Origin: Daphnia pulex
Taxonomy: Eukaryota; Arthropoda; Branchiopoda; Diplostraca; Daphniidae
DNA: 64,000 nt
Direction of reading: 5' to 3'
NCBI RefSeq assembly: GCF_021134715.1
Contig: NC_060021.1
Span: 8,216,501 to 8,280,500 of the forward strand
The notes under the pieces were generated by a model. It was not told the DNA's origin, did not search any database, and was given only the letters and a program-made list of their open reading frames with translations. Made by a program: the position numbers and the translations under genes. This document shows, piece after piece, positions 39,049 through 51,611 of this stretch. Positions within the stretch are counted from its first letter, which is position 1, and each line of letters opens with the position of its first letter.

Positions 39049-41537
39049 ATGGTGTCGTGTATGATGAGACAGAGTGACGAAAAACACATTCTTGGAACTG
39101 CGTCAACAGAAATCCTTTTGTGGTCTTCCAGACGAGATCTGATTGCCGTCTCAAACAGCTCTGGTGAAAACTTGCAATCCTTCTTTTTCCCATTGTGTTA
39201 CTATGATAATAAAATTTGTTTTGTATGTTATTTTCTTGTAGGTGAGGTTTTTCTGAGAAGGTTGTCATGGAGCAAAGTTTGGAAGCTTTCTAAAAGAGGT
39301 GATGGTGTCAAAGTCACAGCGATCGTTTGGAGACCAGACAGTGTGATACTAGCTGTAGGATACAGTTCTGGGCATGTGGTTCTAGTTGACGTTGAATCTG
39401 GAGAAGTAGTACACACATTCAACCCATGTGAGGAACCCATCACAGCTCTTTCCTGGGAAAACTGCAGCACAAGTGTGAAAGAAGAGGCAGACAATTTTTT
39501 GCTGCCAGAACTGCTGCCTCAACCATTGAAAGTTAACTCTTCAAAGCTAGATGCTGGGTCAGCACTTGATGGCGACAAAGGATTGAAACATGAAGAATTA
39601 CTGAGCATTTTGTGGATTGGACTAAAGAATGGGTTAGTTTACGGATTCGCCTTTGGACTCTTTCCTTGCTGCCTTCTAAAACTTTCAGAAATGAGTGGTG
39701 GGAGCGATTCAATCGGACCTGTACGAAGTGTTTTCCCGAATGGTGATCACAGCCAACTGTGTTTACTAGCCGATGTTCGTGCCGGATCCTCAGAAGTTTT
39801 ACTCATGACTGTGGAAACCCCACTCATAACTCATTGTTTGAAAGAGTTGTACGGTCTAGGATTTCTCTATCGGCAGATAACTGGCCTCATGGACTGCCTA
39901 ATCAGTGCTCAGAAAGCTCTACAAGAAGCCTGGGAGGATGCACTAGTCGACCTCGAATCGAAAATGGTTCGCTATGAAAGCAACGACGGCAAGAGTAGCT
40001 TATCTGTCGACTTGATGGAGCTCCTGATGTTTGGCCACGCCGGGATCAAGCTGGAGAAATTTCTTGTTACCGATTTGACTGACAAAGGATTGAAACGAAT
40101 CGGCCAAGCCGTAGAGTTATCCTATAGCAACATGCAGAAACTGCTCATCAAACACATCGTGTGTGCCAACTACCAACTGTCGCACTATTTGACACAACTT
40201 TGCGGGCTGGCCAAACAAGAAGATCGTTTCTCATGCCTCGGCCTCCAAGTCAATTCGTGTTTAGCTGCATACCGGGCGGCCGGCTCTTTTACCGCCAAAA
40301 CCGCTGAGCTTCAACAGGTGATCGATGGTTCTGTCAAGTACCTCAAGACATTCTTCCGCTGGCTTTACGTTACCATCTTGCGCCTCTCGGACGAGCCTAT
40401 CCCACCCGAGCTTGCCACCAGTACCCAGCAAGATGTACGGTTTATCGCCAACTTCCTCGCCAAAGATTTTGAGACCGATGGACAAGTACGTCTGGATCGT
40501 ATTGGGCAATATTTGAGGAATGAGCCGTTGACTTTTGTTGCCAGCTCTAAAACTAGACCCTGGGACATGTTGATAGAAGCTTGTCCATCTATTGCGAATC
40601 TTCAGGACTCGGACTTATTTCAACCCCGTGCTGAACGCTCTCTTGCTCAAGAGTTCGCCCATTTGGAACATCAGGTCAAAGCCAGTTTCGAAGCTATCCC
40701 TTCAGCTGTTGGACAGACTGCGTCGTTGCCGTTTATCACCGACCTGACGTTAGATTGTCCTTCGGACAGTCTGGACAAGATCAGAATCACAACACGATCC
40801 ATCAACCAACCAAAAGATCGGTGTAATCTTCTTGGCTTGACAAATTCGACCACTCATTCTTCAGGATTTTACCTGTTTGAATTCGCCTCCGAGAAGGAAC
40901 GTAAGAACTTGACTCGAGCAGCATTCTTCTCCTTTGGCAAGTGCGACCATCTACCTCCTGGCGAATATAAAATAGCTGATCTGCAGTTCTATAACAACGA
41001 GATTATGTCAGTTTTGCTTTCGATCGAACGCAGCACGAATAGCATCTTCGTACAACTCAGTCTATGTCTGTTACGCGAACATTTGGCTCCCGTTGTGTCA
41101 CGGCGAGGACCTTTTAACTCGTCCTTCCATTCAGACGTTTTCGTTTCATCAGTTCTCAGCCAAGGCAATCTTCGATCAGTGGATGTCAATACCTTTATTG
41201 AAGCAAGCTCGTTTCGTGTCTTAAACGACTTTCAGGCTACTACCCTCGGTCTATCGTCCAGTCGAAAGGTTGCCGCTATCTTTTCTTCGTCAAAAAGGAA
41301 GGTTCGCATATTTGACATGGAAGTTGAAGAGGAAGAAGACGTCGAAGACGAGGATCAGGACATTGAGGATGTTTCAGACTTATCGCACGGTACGTAAAAG
41401 TGAAAACCTGGTTAACTTTCAAATTGTTTATTATTAACAAGGTATGTTAATGGAATGGCATTTTTATCGCAGATATATCAAAAGATGGAGGAAATCAAAA
41501 GGATATCAGCGACGTGGATATGGCCGTCTCTCCCTGA
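39049..41537 (+). CDS. ANAPC4: Anaphase-promoting complex subunit 4
   Basis: Apc4 is a scaffold subunit of the APC/C ubiquitin ligase, which marks securin and cyclins for destruction in mitosis. The exons are 39,049-39,163, 39,242-41,389 and 41,473-41,537, giving 775 residues (human about 808). Splicing restores the family's conserved N-terminus: LLWSSRRDLIAVSNSSG joined to EVFLRRLSW, matching the first WD-like blade (human has SPKRDLIALANTAGEV). IVWRPDSVILAVGY is the next blade. The middle, around DVRFIANFLAKDF and YLRNEPL, is the helical Apc4 domain. The C-terminus is very acidic and ends DVDMAVSP. The first ATG at 39,049 is used; the ATG at 39,061 is an alternative. The last 65-bp exon overlaps the NCAPH2 transcript on the other strand. 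The first intron is 78 bp, free of stops and in frame. Confidence 0.92.
41427..41432 (-). terminator. Poly(A) signal of NCAPH2
   Basis: AATAAA on the minus strand, 142 bases past the NCAPH2 stop. It lies inside ANAPC4 intron 2, so the NCAPH2 3' end runs antisense across the last ANAPC4 exon. Confidence 0.6.
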
Positions 41538-41573
41538 TGGACTATTAGGACCAAACATCTTGCTGACAGTTCA

Positions 41574-44018
41574 TCAGATGAAATCGTCCATGTGTTCGTG
41601 ATGCCTCTCTCGAGATAGGAGTTTTAGTTCCACTCCATCGAGAGTTAAAGCATCTTGAAGTTGAATTTCCACGTTGTAAGCGTTTGCCTATAATTGTTAA
41701 TAAAATTGCATATCAAAACGAAATTGAACTGTAGCTTTTATGAAACTTACTAATTGCAGAGTGGCGAGAAAATATCTGGCTACTTCGTTTTTCGGTTGGT
41801 CATGAACAATTTTGGTAAAAGCACATTGGCTTCCTATAGGCGCATCAGACCCGAATTCCTCTATAATGCGACTTCCATAAAGGTGAATATCAAAATCACG
41901 ACGCGTTTCGGCCTCACGAAGTCTCGGTTGAATCATATCATGCCACGCCTGAACTCGGCGGGTCGATTCAGTCGACGTTACAAATTCCTGAAAGAAAAAT
42001 ATATGCGACCGATTTCATTATAAATGTTTCATCAGAAGTAAATGGATCGTATGTACTTTGGCGGAAGCAGTATACTCTGCCATAAACTGCTGAACAAGTT
42101 CAAAAAACTGTTTTGATTCATCCATTTCTTTTGTGGGTTCTACCGGATCCCCAACAAGTTCTGGATGAAAACCGTCATATGAATCATCTGAAAAAAAAAA
42201 AGAGAGGGGGAGGGGGCTGATGAGTGAGTATCTCAATTTGAGAGATTAAGTTGGAGAACTAAGAATTATTACCAAGACCACCAGAATTGTCAAAACTATT
42301 TTCAAACTCTGGGGTATCTTTGTGGAAATGGTCATCGTCTTCGTTATTGATGTCCTGTTGGTCCATTTCTTCGATCCCTTCCGCGATATTTTCTTTATTG
42401 ATAGGAGTAAAGGACACATTACTCCACATTCTTTTGCGAATTATTCAAAATATACTGACTTTCAGGCCGAAGTTTTTGTTGTTTTTTAATGACGGTCCCA
42501 GTTGTTTTCGTAAAGTGTACGTAATCTTCCCAGAATTCGGTATCAGGCTGGGAATATTTTAAGGCAGGCTTTTTAACGATTTGACTTTTCCCTAGAAATT
42601 CGTCTATTTCAACGCAAATTTCTTCATTTATGGGAACCTTCCCCACCCCTTTCCGTTTTCTCCTGTAAGCGATTGTTTGATAAATGACGTAATAAAGCAG
42701 TTTGACCGAAAATCGGAACTTACAAGGCAACAGGCATCTTGCATCGAACCGGAGCTCCACAAGGTTTCTTTAAAGCGTCACTTTCGGAATAGGGATCCAT
42801 ACCACCCCAAGGATCTTTTTCTTTTACTTGATTCTCCTGTAAAAAGATGATCAATAATGTAATAAAAAATTTATCTAAAAAAATATTACACATTCGTTCT
42901 AATAAAAAAAAAAAAACAGAATTAATGAGTACCACAGAAATTGGAGCCGGAGCTCTCTGGCGTAGTTGCATTCTCTCAACAACTTCTTCGGTTAAACCGT
43001 TGGAGTTCCCGTTTTCTTCGAGGTCATCTGGAATGATTTCGTTTTCTGAGGCCATTTCTCCGTCATTTTGCCAATCATCCAAGTTAGGAGGTTCGACTTC
43101 TAGATCATCTTGGTGCATAGACGTTATAGGAACTGGTTCGGTTGGCACCAAATCTGCGACGGAATGTTCAGCTTCTTCGTTAAAAATAAAATAAATTAAT
43201 AAACGGAAAAAAATATCCACATTTTTCATTTTACCTTGGTTTTCGTTAAGGACATCTCTCTCGGGATGTACTTTAAATCCGTTTGCGTGATGGATTTGCA
43301 AAAACAAAGTGTAAGGGTCAAAGGGGAAATTAGATCTTAGATCAGAGGGGTAACCCAAATGCTCGTTTGAAAGTGTGTAGAGTTTAATTTTAACAGAATT
43401 TAAGCTTCCTATAACTTCTTCTAGTTGCAAGATTTCATACGGTAAAGTTTGGATCTTTTTTGTGTCTTTGGCTGTAGCTTTTCTCTTTAATTTTGAGCCA
43501 AACTTTCTAAACTTCAGTGGAATTGGTTCTGTGATAAGATCTACATCTCCTTTGTGATGTTTTTTTCGGTGATTTCTTCTTATCTTGGAGCCAGGTGTTT
43601 GATTTTCATCATTTTCATTACCATTCCTATAGAGAGTAGAGAGAAATGTGTTTTATTAGAAAGTAAAACATTGTACAGTACATGATTTTAGTTACCCATT
43701 CGAACTTAAAAACTCAATCACTTCTTGGAGAAGAAGCCAGAGCTGCTCAACTTTCTTGCTATAGATTTGTGCACTATTCTGTACAACCATAGCAGCCTTA
43801 GCAAAATCTAGCTTCATTTGCTCCCCGTTTACATTAACTTCAATCCGCAAATCTTGAATATACTGGACATATTCCTCCAATTTATCAGCTATATTCAGCT
43901 CCCAACATCCTTGTTTAGTAAGCTCTCGAATTGGCTTAAGAAGAGCAGCAAATTGAGAACTGAAAACATCATCTTCTTCAACAGAACTCCCACTCGAATT
44001 CGCAAGACCAGGGCCCAT
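41574..44018 (-). CDS. NCAPH2: Condensin-2 complex subunit H2
   Basis: NCAPH2 is the kleisin that bridges SMC2/SMC4 and the HEAT subunits of condensin II in mitotic chromosome condensation. Nine exons join in frame: 44,018-43,696, 43,626-43,235, 43,174-42,933, 42,836-42,724, 42,662-42,460, 42,392-42,273, 42,187-42,057, 41,987-41,751 and 41,687-41,574. They give 624 residues (human about 605). Residues about 20-107 are the N-terminal domain (FAALLKPIRELTKQGCWELN, YSKKVEQLW). DPWGGMDPYSES near 327 matches the conserved mid-protein DPW-LDPF block. The C-terminal domain includes FDIHLYGSRIIEEF and FLATLQL joined to ANAYNVEIQL. Exon 3 has two alternative acceptors 3 bp apart. Exon 5 uses a GTCAGT donor, which is needed to keep the frame. 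The gene is convergent with ANAPC4 and divergent from NUP98. Confidence 0.92.
41699..41704 (+). terminator. Poly(A) signal of ANAPC4
   Basis: AATAAA on the plus strand, 162 bases past the ANAPC4 stop. It lies within intron 8 of NCAPH2 on the other strand, so the ANAPC4 3' untranslated region covers the whole last NCAPH2 exon in antisense. Confidence 0.65.
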
Positions 44019-44771
44019 TGTTTAACACGACTGCGAAACTTATTACAACAAAAAATATCTCGAATCTTTAACTATTTCAGAAAAAGAAGAACATTTTTCA
44101 TATTGAAAAATAAACTGTCAGCCACTTTGCCTGAACAAACAAGAAAACACAACAATTCAAAAATTGAATTTTGGAGTAAACGTAAGTGTTGCGTTTAGTT
44201 CTGAAGTACAAGGCCCACTATGCAACTAAATCAAGGGTCAAACTTTGGTGGCCATGTACGTAGCGCCACCTATAATGACTCTCAGTGTTTAGATTTTTGC
44301 GAAAACTAACCAAAACTCTTTAATTTTGCAACAATCAAATTCTAATTAAAATATTTTACACCTCTTAAATTTCGTGTCATCATAGTGTAAACATATTGAA
44401 TTGCTAAATGCAAGTTAATGAATACTAACCGCTGGAAGACGCAGTCAAACGGCCTTCTTTCTATTCTCATTCTTGTGCGCCGCAACTGCTTTTTGCCTTT
44501 CGTAATTCGTATGAGCACCGTCTTGCCTTTTCAACGTTTCATTGAATTGTCAGCAAGTTCATACGACTCCCGCGTGCTGAGATTACTGTTGTGTTCTAAA
44601 AACTTGTGTGACGACCGCTAGCCATTGTAAGTTCAAATTGTGAGTTCTCCGAGATTAAGACTTCTGTGGTGTTGCATTTCGTACTCCATAAATATTGGGA
44701 GACATTTTTGACATTTTCTTTTTTACTTAGCTGCGGAGTGTGCCGGCTTCTTCAATGATACATCTTTAAAA
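44019..44771. promoter_or_regulatory. Divergent promoter region NCAPH2 / NUP98
   Basis: About 750 bp separate the two start codons on opposite strands, so both promoters must lie here or overlap. No TATA box is apparent, as is usual for housekeeping genes. A likely intron in the NUP98 leader runs from a GTAAGT at 44,627 to a pyrimidine-rich acceptor TTTTTTACTTAG ending at 44,730. A 67-codon open frame at 44,418-44,621 lies in or before that leader and is probably not a gene. Confidence 0.6.
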
Positions 44772-47700
44772 ATGTTTGGACAAAATAGACCCACTTTTGG
44801 AGCCCCAACATCAAATACTTTTGGTAATGCATCCAGACAATTATTATTCTTTACCATTGCATAAGCATATTTCATGTTTACAAATGTATCTTATCTTGTC
44901 ATTACGTCACCATTTAAATTTCAACATTTTTTGTTTGCCCTCCATTGTTTGTTGCATTTAGGCGGTTTCGGTACAAATACATCAACAGGATTTGGGCAGT
45001 CTTCGTTTGGGGCAAAGCCAACTGGAACGGCTGCACCAACTTTCCAATCTACAGGTTTTGGATCAAATACCTCGATGTTTGGAAGCACAGGTACTACAAC
45101 AAGCCAACCCTCGGGAGGTTTGTTTGGTACACCTACTGCCACTTTTGGAGCAGCACAACCTACAGCAGGATTTGGAGCACCTGCAACTAATACTGGCTTT
45201 GGAGGTATTTTATGTTTTATAGTTACATTTCATCAAACAGTAGATATCTTTGATGAACTTCATTAATTTGCAATCAAAGAGCACTTAATCATGTTGTTGG
45301 TTTTGTAACAAAAGGATTTGGTGGTGGGACTTCAGGGGGGAGCTTATTTGGAGCCCCTGCTGCTTCAACTGGTATGTTTGGATCTAATACCCAACAAACT
45401 GCCCCTTCAACTGGTACAACTGGCATGTTTGGAGCAGCCACCAATACAGGATTTGGAGCTCAAGCTAAACCTACATTTGGCTTTGGAGCAACTAGTACCT
45501 CCAGTAGCTTGTTTGGACAACCCCAATCCCAGCCCACTCAAACCACCTCACTTTTTGGACAGCCCACAGCACAAGCAACGCCGTCAACGGGTACTGGTTT
45601 GTTTGGGACATCATCTTTTGGTAACACAATTGGGGGATTTGGTGGTACTGGTGGAGCCATTACTGGTACCCCAGTAAAATTCAGTCCTCTAACAGGGACA
45701 GACTCTATGGTATAATATTTATTCATACACATATTTTTCTCTATGAATTATAATTTTCATTTTGTGGTCTTTAGATGAAAAACAATGTCCAAACGACAAT
45801 AAACACACACCATCAGTGTATAACATGCATGAAAGAATATGACAATAAATCTTTGGAAGAACTTAGATTTGAAGACTACTCTGTAGGACGGAAAGGACCG
45901 ACCCCGGGAACCGCACCACAAACTGGAGGATTATTTGGTGGGACCACTACGACTACCCAATCAACTCCGTTATTTGGACAAACTCAACAGACGCCCCTTT
46001 TCGGAACACCAGCACCCAGTAAGTATTTTTCTTGTGTATGATGAACAAAAGAGATAATTCGTATGTATTTAGCTATGGGACAGCCGAGCTTATTTGGACA
46101 GCCTCAACAGCAACAAGCTCAACCTTCGGCCTTTGGAGCAAAACCCATGGGGTTTGGTCAACCTGCTACTTCCACTCAATCATCATTTGGTTTCGGGACG
46201 CCTGCACCTCAACAGCAACAACAGCAGCAACCCAGTCTCTTCGGTCAGCAACAACAAAATAAACCTTTTGGCTCATCGATTTTCGGTCCCCAATCTACGA
46301 GCCAACCCACTCCTGCTTTCGGGACACAAACACCCGCTCCCGCATTTGGATTTGGTGCCCCACAACAGGTAATGATAATATTTTTATTTATTCCTTTTTA
46401 TTTGAGATTGTTTCCTACTTATCGTTTTCTTTTTATTTCTGATTATTGCAGACCAGTCAAAGCTTTTTCAACACTCCAAAGCCAGCAATGGGAGTTCAGA
46501 CTTCAACAGCAGGTTTTGGTTTTCCTCAAACGACAACCACTCAGTCCGCTGGATCCAACATCTTCGGTGCGAAACCAATAACTGGTTTTGGAGCGACACC
46601 TACCCCTGCATTTGGAACTACTCCCGCTCAAACAACGACGCCAGCGTTCGGTGGATTTGGTACATCAGGTTAGATCAGGAAATTGTTTTTGTTGTTTGTT
46701 TGTGTTTGCACCAAAAAAAATTTCGACTGTATTTTTTATAGGTACTACTGGAACTGGGTTGTTCACACCTGGACAAACGGCTTTTGGAGTCAAACCAGCC
46801 GGGCAAACATTTGGTGCGGTGACATCAACTCCGTCGACTCTAGGATTCGGTCAAAATACAATGTTCGGCGGGGCATCGGCTGCAAATGCAAAGCCCAGTC
46901 CATTTGGCGGTACTCCCTTTGGAAGTTCTGGCTTTGGCACTACACCTAGCTTTGGAACAGCTACTGGTGGGATGGGTACTGGCGCTCCCGGTTCACTCTT
47001 TGGGAACACAAGTATTGGAGCACCCTCAACTTCAATGTCTTTCGGAACGACGCAGCCTACTACTGGAACTAGCAGTTCCCAGTTGCCTATTCATCAGTAT
47101 ATCTTGACGCTAAGTGAGATTTCTCAGTCTAGTGATCATCCTCTCTTCCGGAAAATGCTGGAACCGTCAGGTAAGCCACTTCGAATGAACACAGTTGAAC
47201 GCATTTCATTCATTAATTGTTTCATTGCGTTTTCAGGAAAAACAGAAGAATTGATCAAATCAAGCGCCCGTACCAGTTTGTCCAACGGGGCTGCACCAAC
47301 TCCTCCTCAATACCGTATCTCACCCCTTCCCTCGAATAAAATCCGCACGAAAGCTTTGCTTAACGGATCCTCGACTGGTGGTGGAAGACGTTCGATTTTT
47401 GAAGGATTGAGCGACGAAGAAGAAGGTGAGGAGAACGGAGCTGGATCGGAAGCGAAAACAGATTTCTTCGTACCTCGACGAAGTGTCAAGAAACTTCAAC
47501 TGAAAGCCATTTCCCTCGACACTACCGTCGATACTGATAATAAGCCGGACGATGATGCTGAACCCATCAAATCAGCACCGTTAATCACACCTTCTGAAGA
47601 AAGACCTGTTGTCCTAGACTCTCGACCAGATCTTAGAGTCCGAGAAGAACTTGATGATAGTTTGACTGTGTTGAAGATACGTAGACCAACTGTTGCGTTC

Positions 47701-50700
47701 CTTAACCAATCAGCGATGCTAGAACGCAGTAGTATGCTGGATGAAACTGGCCTTGGAGAAGGGGAAGTCACTGTTGCAGAGGAAATCAGTGAAACAGTCG
47801 AAGAAGAAATCGTGCCTCCTCACCCTGCTGGCATAGTTTTACGTCGTTGCGGATATTCGACAATGCCGACCATGGAAGACTTGGCAATCAAAGGATTGGA
47901 TGAAAATGGGAAGTGTATTATTACTTCGTTTTCTATTATTCGTCAGGGCTATGGTCGAATATTTTTCGAAGGCCCTTTGGATGTCGCGAACTTGAATCTG
48001 GATGAAATTGGTTAGTGACCTCACAATAATTCTTTAAAAAAACGTATTGTTAACCCTCTTTTTTTGTTGTCTAGTATTGTTTCGCCACAAGGAAGTGACT
48101 GTATACCCCGATGATTCAAAGAAACCTCCTGAAGGAGAAGGACTAAATCGCAAAGCTGAAATCACTTTGGACCGCGTCTGGCCTGTAGATAAATCCACTG
48201 GAGACTACATCACCAATCCTGAGAGATTAGCTGTTTTGCGTTACGAAGAACGACTTGCCCGAGCTGCCCATCGCCTACAAGCTAAATTCATCGAGTACCG
48301 ACCTGAAACAGGATCCTGGGTGTTTCGAGTGAACCATTTCTCCAAATATGGATTGGAGGATTCTGATGAAGAAAGTGAACTTCCAGCCGCTCCACCCAAA
48401 GCCGCTGCTGCTCTTCCAACTACACAAGGCCAGGCAGCTCAAACCACCGTCATTGGTGCTGGTATGTTTATCCCCTTTCCGATTTTAGTTTTGTTTATCT
48501 AACGTTTGTCGTTGTTTCCATTTTTGTAGGTATGGGATTAGGAGGATTGTCTGCGACTATTGCTCAAGTCACCTCAATGTCGATGACATTTGAAGAAGAT
48601 ATGGGTGTCGAAGACGATTTGGTTATTCCTCGGTTCGCTGATGAGTTCGATGACTCGGTGCGCGTCCAGTCACCTCCGCCCGTCAGTACGCAGTTGGCCA
48701 GAACATTGGGCATGCCTTCTCAGCGAGTTCAAATTATGAAAGCATCTTTCTTCGATGCCGATAACGATTATATGCAAGACGTTTCCATGGGTAAGTTTGT
48801 GCTCATTATTTTTATTAGAAAATTTGCTCAAATTGAAATATACATCTCCTTTCAGGTATTGGAAGCTTCTTCGATCAATCTGTGCGGATGTCTCAGTCGA
48901 TTGCACCAAGAAAAGACATGAGTCGCCTCTTCAAAGATTCCCCTGCGCAGAGTCCAGGAAGCCTCTTCAAGTCTAGCGCCATTCCTGGAATCCAACAACC
49001 AGAGGACCTTAATAGGTCGCATGTACCGATGGATCAATCCTTCACTGCCATAGCTAAACTGCAACAGACTACTGAAATCGAAAACTTGTCAACTTACGTC
49101 AGATTGGAACACGCCCGAAATTCAGAACAATGCCGAAAAGTGGTACCACGATTCGCCACAGCTGAGATTCCCCTCTCTCGGTCCATCATTCGGGACAAAT
49201 TTGGAATTGTTATGGATGCTTCCTTGTTCCAGAATCGTCGGTCACGTGTAGGATGGGGTCCCGATTTGCAACACTTGGAGCTCTCGACCACAACTCGACT
49301 CTCACTATTATCGGTGAAAACGTCTGATCTGAAGCAGAACATCGATCTGGAAGAGGATATTTTCAGTGTTGACAGCAAAAATCCATACGTTGTCTTACTA
49401 GCGACGTATTTGAACTTTACAAAGGCAACTGTAGTTGACGGTGTGCCAACTCTGCGTCCAGTACCAGGATCGCAAGCTGTTGGTTTCCTCAAAGCAGCCA
49501 CCGAGAGCTTACTCTCCAAACTGAAGAACAAGGGCAATCCGGAGGCGTTGCAGCTGCTCAACTATATGGGCAAAGTTTGGAATCTTTGCATCGCTCTTTG
49601 GGGTCCTTTGGACGTCGAGGCTGGTTCGCACGCGGAAACTATGGCTAGGAAGGAAACTTTGACGCAGTGGCTGGAAGAAGCTACCATGGAGACAAATATC
49701 ACCGGTCTGAATGAAGAAGAAGAGGTATCCATAACTTTTTTTTTAATGTTGTGTTTATGTAAATTGTAAATCACTTGTTTGTTTCGGTGTTAGGTCTTGA
49801 CTCTACTAGCTCGCCACGACGTTGCTGGCGCTGCTCGCCTTGCTCACAAGAACGGCGAATACTATCTGGCGTTGCTGATTTCACAAGCAGGATCGTCCCT
49901 GGCTTTCAAGGGAATGCTTCAACGCCAACTGAACCTCTGGACGGAAAACCGCGCCGATGCCTTCATCACTCAAGATCGTCTTCGCGTCTTTGCCTTATTG
50001 GCTGGAATCACCGTCTGGGAAACCACTGAGGGCAAGATCAACACCTGTGAAGGAATGGATTGGATCAAGGCATTGGCCCATCATCTATGGTACGTCATTT
50101 CCCCGGTTGGGAGCATCACTGACGCCTTGCTCGAGTACGAGGCCGCTTGCGGAATATCGTCAGATCAGAACGAAGCTGAAATCTATGCCAGTGAGCCAGC
50201 TCCTTCCTATTCACAAACATCTACTTCGTTCAGGTAAGCCTTTTTATTCGTTGATTAACCATTGGAACTGTCATTTAGGTTTTGAAATTTCTCTTTTCAG
50301 AGACTTGTGTTTCCAACTGATTTCACTCTACTGCCACCGTACGACTCCGCTGGAAAAGTTGGTCAATCCTCTGAGCCACACATGGAACGTATGCGAAAAT
50401 GTTTTGTCTTGGTTGCTGTGGCAGCAACTCCAAGCCTTGGGCTACTCACATCTTTCGGAAACTGCTGCTGCCCAGTTGTCAATTGCGTTCGCTTCCCAGT
50501 TGGAAAATTGTGGCCTCTGGCATTGGGCCATTTTTGTTGCGATGCATCTGAAATCGTCACCGTCTTTCGTTCAAGCGTTTGTCGAAGACATCCTCGGCCG
50601 TCATATCGGACAAGAAAAGGACGAGCAGTGCGAGCGTTTCCTGGTCGAAAAACTTTGCGTTCCGTCTCAGTGGATCGAGAAATGTCGAGCAGTTAAGGCG

Positions 50701-51406
50701 CTCTATGCGTTTAATCCGAAACTGCAGGCCACTTCCCTGCTTGCCGCTGGACTTTACAGCCAAGCCCATGACGTCATCTGTGATGAACTTGCTCCGGAAG
50801 CTATCCTGTCTGAATCCTATCAGGAGTTGGAGGAACTCTTGGCTCCCTTGGCTGACCCGGAACGATTCAGTACGATTGCCGATTGGTACCTAAAGGGCAA
50901 GGTTTATTGGAATTACATCACAGTCGTCAAAGCCGTAGATCGAATTTTAAAGCAGGTATTGCATTTTTTCTTATCTTTCTTTGATTGATTGTGGCCGTAT
51001 CTGTAAATCTAAATTCGTTTCACGCAGGATAATTCCAGTGAAAAGGGAATGCAACTAGAAAAATTAACACCAGACTTGACATCTCTCTGCAACTTGGTGT
51101 CCTCTCTACCCGTACCCTCCGCCAAGCACAGGCTGGTTCGCACGGAAATAGCCCAGAAAGCGGCTTACATTTTGAAAAACGTTATCGGACTCCAGGTAAA
51201 GTTGCTGATTGAAGTCGAAAAAATGCCTGGTCATTTTAGCTTAAATTTATTTGATCTCTCATTAGTCGGTCAACGCATCCGAGGAAATTGTGGTCCCCCC
51301 TCGTTTTGTCCTGCCGCAACTCCGCCAGCTTCCTGTGACGCAGGATTACTCGCTCTCAGAGCTTAACAACGTTGTTCGTGCGTACTTTCTCGAACTTAAG
51401 GTTTAA
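44772..51406 (+). CDS. NUP98: Nucleoporin Nup98-Nup96 polyprotein
   Basis: The product is cut by itself into Nup98, a mobile FG nucleoporin, and Nup96, a scaffold of the Y-shaped Nup107 complex. Fifteen exons join in frame: 44,772-44,823, 44,962-45,204, 45,315-45,709, 45,775-46,018, 46,073-46,368, 46,452-46,668, 46,742-47,170, 47,237-48,010, 48,075-48,461, 48,530-48,790, 48,856-49,724, 49,794-50,233, 50,301-50,955, 51,028-51,195 and 51,266-51,406. They give 1,856 residues (human about 1,817). Residues 1-220 and about 280-620 are FG/GLFG-type repeats. The Rae1-binding GLEBS segment spans about 222-275 ([20 protein letters not shown]). The autoproteolytic domain is about 820-972, with the cut in NHF/SKYG between Phe972 and Ser973. 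Nup96 (973-1,856) carries [11 protein letters not shown] and a helical solenoid. All exon borders are GT-AG. Confidence 0.96.
48335..48343 (+). other. Nup98/Nup96 self-cleavage site (His-Phe-Ser)
   Basis: CAT TTC TCC encodes His-Phe-Ser within VNHFSKYGL. In this family the peptide bond before the serine is cleaved by the protein's own autoproteolytic domain, so the cut falls between bases 48,340 and 48,341. The catalytic triplet is intact, so processing should be normal. Confidence 0.93.
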
Positions 51407-51605
51407 ATGGTGCCAAGTTCAAAGGATCCTGTATTTTTTTTTTTTTTTTAATTTTCAAAATTGTCTTGGGGATCGACAGTGAATTTGCGTCTTTCCCTGA
51501 TTTCAGATTTTACATTCTTTTTTAAAAACCACTGTGGATGAAAGTGCAGCCACACCAATTTCATTTGTTGATATACCCCGCCTGTCTGATGGTTGAAAAA
51601 TTGAA

Positions 51606-51611
51606 AATAAA
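51606..51611 (+). terminator. Poly(A) signal of NUP98
   Basis: AATAAA, 200 bases past the NUP98 stop codon (51,404-51,406), with a T-rich tract in the untranslated region between. Confidence 0.65.

Noticed and set aside
39228..41189. Several antisense frames across ANAPC4
   Set aside because: Shadow frames of the coding sequence; none has splice context or similarity.
44418..44621. 67-codon frame upstream of NUP98
   Set aside because: It lies in the shared promoter/leader region of NCAPH2 and NUP98, has no known similarity, and ends just before the likely leader intron.
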